From: Lytechinus variegatus
Taxonomy: Eukaryota > Echinodermata > Echinoidea > Temnopleuroida > Toxopneustidae
NCBI RefSeq assembly: GCF_018143015.1
Contig: NC_054742.1
Coordinates: 55,685,195 to 55,749,194 of the forward strand
Direction: 5' to 3'
DNA length: 64,000 bases
A model generated the notes under the pieces. It did no database searches. It saw only the letters and a list, made by a program, of their open reading frames with translations, and was not told the origin of the DNA. This document shows, piece by piece, positions 60,795 through 64,000 of the stretch. The stretch's first letter is position 1, and the number at the start of each line of letters is the position of its first letter. The position numbers and the translations under genes were made by a program.

Positions 60795-63303
60795 GTAAGC
60801 AAAGGCATTTCAATTTCTCCTAACAAAATTCGGCCTTAAAAATACAGTACGTATTCTTTGAAAGAGATTTCAATTCAACTATTGAAATGGATCTCAAATA
60901 ATACAGAACACCAGGGCAAGAGAATAGGGGCACCCCATCGCCATAATTTTACAAGTGATGAAATGCTAGACAGGGGTGGGGAAATGGGAACTGAAGAAAG
61001 GAGGGTATTGAAAGACGTCGGATGTGTCGTAGTAATATTTCTAAACTGAAAATAGGGGGAATTTTACATTATACAATGTCCCCTTATTTTCATTGAGAAA
61101 ACATATTTTTAGGTTCCCTTACCCAGATAAAATACAATGGCGCTTTTTATGCAATCAAACTCACTAACACACTCGAAAATGGAAGGAAAGAAATTGTTTA
61201 TTTGGAAGAATAAAATGATTTTTAAAAGAATTAAATGATTCTAAAAAGGTTAAGTGCATTTAAAATTAATGATCAGCAGAAAACAACATGCTTATGTTAT
61301 AATATACATACATGCAAACAAAAATCGTATGCGTGTGCGAATAATGAAATATGTTTTACTGTGAATTTTCACATTCCTTGCGACCAATGTGGACAGTCCT
61401 GCATAAACCAGGATTTGAAGAGGTTTGAAAGCAATCTGTTTATTCACTGACTGAGCTCGCTTCGGGTAGCAAGAATCTTGATATCCACACCGGTCGTTCT
61501 GTTTGCCGTCCGGATCGATTCGCTGCTAGGAAGGTTAGACATTCGTCCATAAGACATTCACAGTTTCTTCCATATGCTTCGTCATTAAGCACGAACCAGT
61601 GTGTCCGCCCGATATTCCGCAATAATCGTCAAAAAAATGATACAAGTTTATTCTGGATTCATCCGGTTTTGCAGATGGAAACGAAAATGAGACGAATTTT
61701 TCTTGTTAACCCCCCACCCCCGAACACGATTGCATGATATTAGATATACAAAATATTAAGGTTAAATCTAGAAGATTATTTGTCTTTCTATCCGTTCATA
61801 ACCTACCCATTGTGGCTATATAGCCATTACTAGCCTATCCTTCCTTCAACGTCTTTCCACATTACACAAAACATTCACCCATGCTTTATATACTTTTATA
61901 AACGTAATGGTCAGAATAACTTTGTGAATATGTTTCCGACCCCCAACAAAAACATAAAATGTAATAAATATATATATAAATAAATGAATAAATAAATAAT
62001 TAGATAAATGATCAAATAAATGAAAGAATAAATAAGATGAAATAAAATTTAATAAAATAAATGAACAGACCGGTCCGACCCCCCCTCCATGGTTAAAAAA
62101 ACAAATAAAATCTTGGTTACATGTTACCAATTTTAGTTTGGTTGATTTTGACCGTGATTCTGGGAAATATATTGTAAATGCCAACAAATCTCTATATCCT
62201 CCTTTTACAGGCATCGTTATATTCTTTAAAAAAAAATCGCTGACTTATGCAATTTGAAAAGCTGTTGCTCAGTCCCTTCTTGGTCACCGCATCATATTGA
62301 CCGCCAAATTGTCTTTGCCAATAATGTAAAGCCCTCGAAATAGCCTTGCAATCGAGTCACGTCTTCCGTGCAATATATTTCTCATAAATGTCGAATTTAC
62401 GACGGTGACATTAAATAGGCCAGAGTACGAGGAGAGGGGGTGGGGCTTTGATGTGGATATAGACATTTGGCGAACGAAAGCTTCTTTACTTCACGTGCAC
62501 GAATGCATCTTTTTGGGGGGGAGGGGGGAGGGTTCAATACTTATTTCAATAATTTTTTTACCACCTCCCTATAATTAAATCGAGAATCTCATAGGGCTAC
62601 ACTTTTGGGGAGGGAAATTTTCTATTATCCTGAATTCCGTGAGAATATCAAGCTATTGGAATACTGGGTAGAATTTCATCTCGCCTTTGAAGGGATTTCG
62701 ACCCTGTTCATGAAATTACACACGTCTTTACATTATCTGACCAATTATGATTTCACGATTACTTTATTACTATTAGAAAGTCAGATAAAAAGAGGGACTT
62801 ATATTTATAATTGTTCTAGCCTTTTCCCTCTCTCTTCCATTTTGTGCATGGATTTCTTTGCACCATTCTCTATTTTCCTTTCTCTTCATCCCACCCTTCT
62901 CTTCATCTCCCTCTGTTTCGCTGATAATGTTCCCATGTCACCATATTTACCATATTTTTATCATATTTAATTATATTTTTATATATTTTTTCATTTCCTT
63001 CACCTATATATCTAGGATCAAAATCACTATATAGAAACTACACAAACTATATATCTTCTTCTTTTCGAATTAAGATTTTAGCTCTCTACCCCCCCCCTTT
63101 CTCCCTGTGTGTATGACCCTTGCTGTCACCTCCACTGCCCCTCCCCTCTCCTTCGCTTTCCATCTTTTTAGGCAGGATATAATTTATTTTCTCGTGTCCA
63201 TCGAGACTCGTAGCTCTTAAGTATTATAGCTTGAGTTACTTCATATCTTCCTAAGATCGTGTTCATCTAACCCTCATGGTATTCACCATGTAGACTACAT
63301 TAC
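60795..63303 (+). other. Intron 3 of the MFSD6-like gene (continues beyond window)
   Basis: No exon matching the next conserved MFSD6 block was found. An acceptor-like CTCCTTTTACAG at 62200-62211 leads into GIVIFFKKKS.., which does not fit the family. G-rich stretches at 62513-62530; a C run at 63090-63098. Confidence 0.5.
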
Positions 63304-63490
63304 CAATGGCGTAGGCTGGGGGTGTACTGGGTGCACGTGCACCCTCCCGCTGAGGCAGAGGAGTTCCGACACTGGCAAGCAAAGCAAAATTTGTACCCCT
63401 TCTTCTACTTTCAATAGATGATTATCCAAACTTCAGTTCCACATCCCCAGGATGTGCACTTCCCCATGCTCAAACCAGCTTACGCCCTTG
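63304..63490. mobile_element. 187-bp MITE with CAATGGCGTAGGCTGG ends
   Basis: Left CAATGGCGTAGGCTGG and right CCAGCTTACGCCCTTG are inverted with two mismatches. ATTAC flanks both sides (63299-63303 and 63491-63495), a possible 5-bp target duplication. Lies in the MFSD6-like intron. Confidence 0.7.
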
Positions 63491-64000
63491 ATTACGTTGA
63501 GAATTATCTGGGCTAGCTGTAGGATGTATTTTCGTGTTCTGCATCTGATTTTCGTTTGATTATATCACGTTTTATTCATATTTCTCTATTCCCTTTTTTT
63601 TATTCTAATCCCATTAAATTAAAGAATTCAGATTTTTTTTTTCTTCAGATCTTTTTATTCATTTACTACCTTTACGTTTACGATTCCTTTTCTCTTTTTC
63701 TTCCTTTCCCAATTCCTTCTTTGATTTTCTATCTTTATTTCTTTTCCAAAGAAAAAATATTTATCCGATTCATTATAGAAGATTGCTATGGTTGAATTTA
63801 GATACTATTTTCTTTTTTTTGCACACACACTCTCTCTTTCTATCTTTCCTTCTCTCTTCGTTTAGCTTGCAGCCTTTTCTTCTTTCTCGTATCTCAAAAA
63901 GCATTCTCATTAAGTGCATACAATTTTCTTAAAACCCTCTACTAATTTGATCACCCCCGCATCATTAATGTATTTTTTAATCTCGATTTGAATTTGCGTG
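63491..64000. other. T/C-rich intron sequence, no feature
   Basis: Pyrimidine-rich with (AC)n/(TC)n near 63822-63860. Nothing else seen. Confidence 0.35.

Noticed and set aside
62200..62260. Next exon of the MFSD6-like gene after CTCCTTTTACAG
   Set aside because: The reading GIVIFFKKKS then stop does not match the conserved block expected after the VETLQG junction.

Overview
This is a metazoan nuclear window: AT-rich, spliced genes with GT-AG introns, and dense transposable elements. I infer a marine deuterostome invertebrate, most likely an echinoderm (sea urchin). The reasons are the repeats (a SURF1-like tRNA SINE with an (ATT)n tail, the GTCTCACCTGC tandem-repeat element, long poly-C/poly-G runs, foldback elements with AAAGGGATGGTCC ends) and two protein genes of animal type. 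No species can be named from the sequence alone.

Layout. 0-0.5 kb: two tandem tRNA-headed SINE copies. 1-13.6 kb: a minus-strand CR1/L2-like LINE split in two by a 9.3 kb tyrosine-recombinase retrotransposon of Ngaro/DIRS type (3481-12794). The insert carries gag, RT-RNase H, a tyrosine recombinase and an SGNH hydrolase, with intact split direct repeats A1...B1-A2...B2. Joining the LINE across the insertion restores its reading frame exactly. 13.7-15.9 kb: a second, decayed LINE on the plus strand. 18.1-20.3 kb: a three-exon minus-strand gene for a small 3CxxC zinc-binding protein of receptor-transporting-protein type, recognisable only by joining three short exons. 22-28.7 kb: repeats, including a hAT-like element (perfect 8-bp target duplication) nested inside another inverted-repeat transposon.

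29.1-36.5 kb: a complete seven-exon methylsterol monooxygenase gene (MSMO1/SC4MOL, 286 aa, all three histidine boxes and a C-terminal dilysine ER signal). 37-58 kb: no protein gene I can support. It holds MITEs, a tandem duplication, a 51-bp perfect palindrome, a third LINE fragment interrupted by a MITE, a (GATA)n array, a second hAT-like element with an 8-bp duplication, SINEs, a long (TA)n run and a 0.5 kb polypyrimidine tract. 58.1-60.8 kb: three exons of an MFSD6-like membrane transporter whose 3' exons lie beyond the window.

The three host genes are unrelated in function (sterol synthesis in the ER, a putative membrane transporter, a zinc-binding small protein) and I see no sign of coordinated work. 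The most unusual system is the YR retrotransposon. Its repeat copies are nearly identical, so it inserted recently, yet gag, RT and hydrolase carry single-base frame breaks, and a 6-bp ATAATG is shared by target and element at both junctions.
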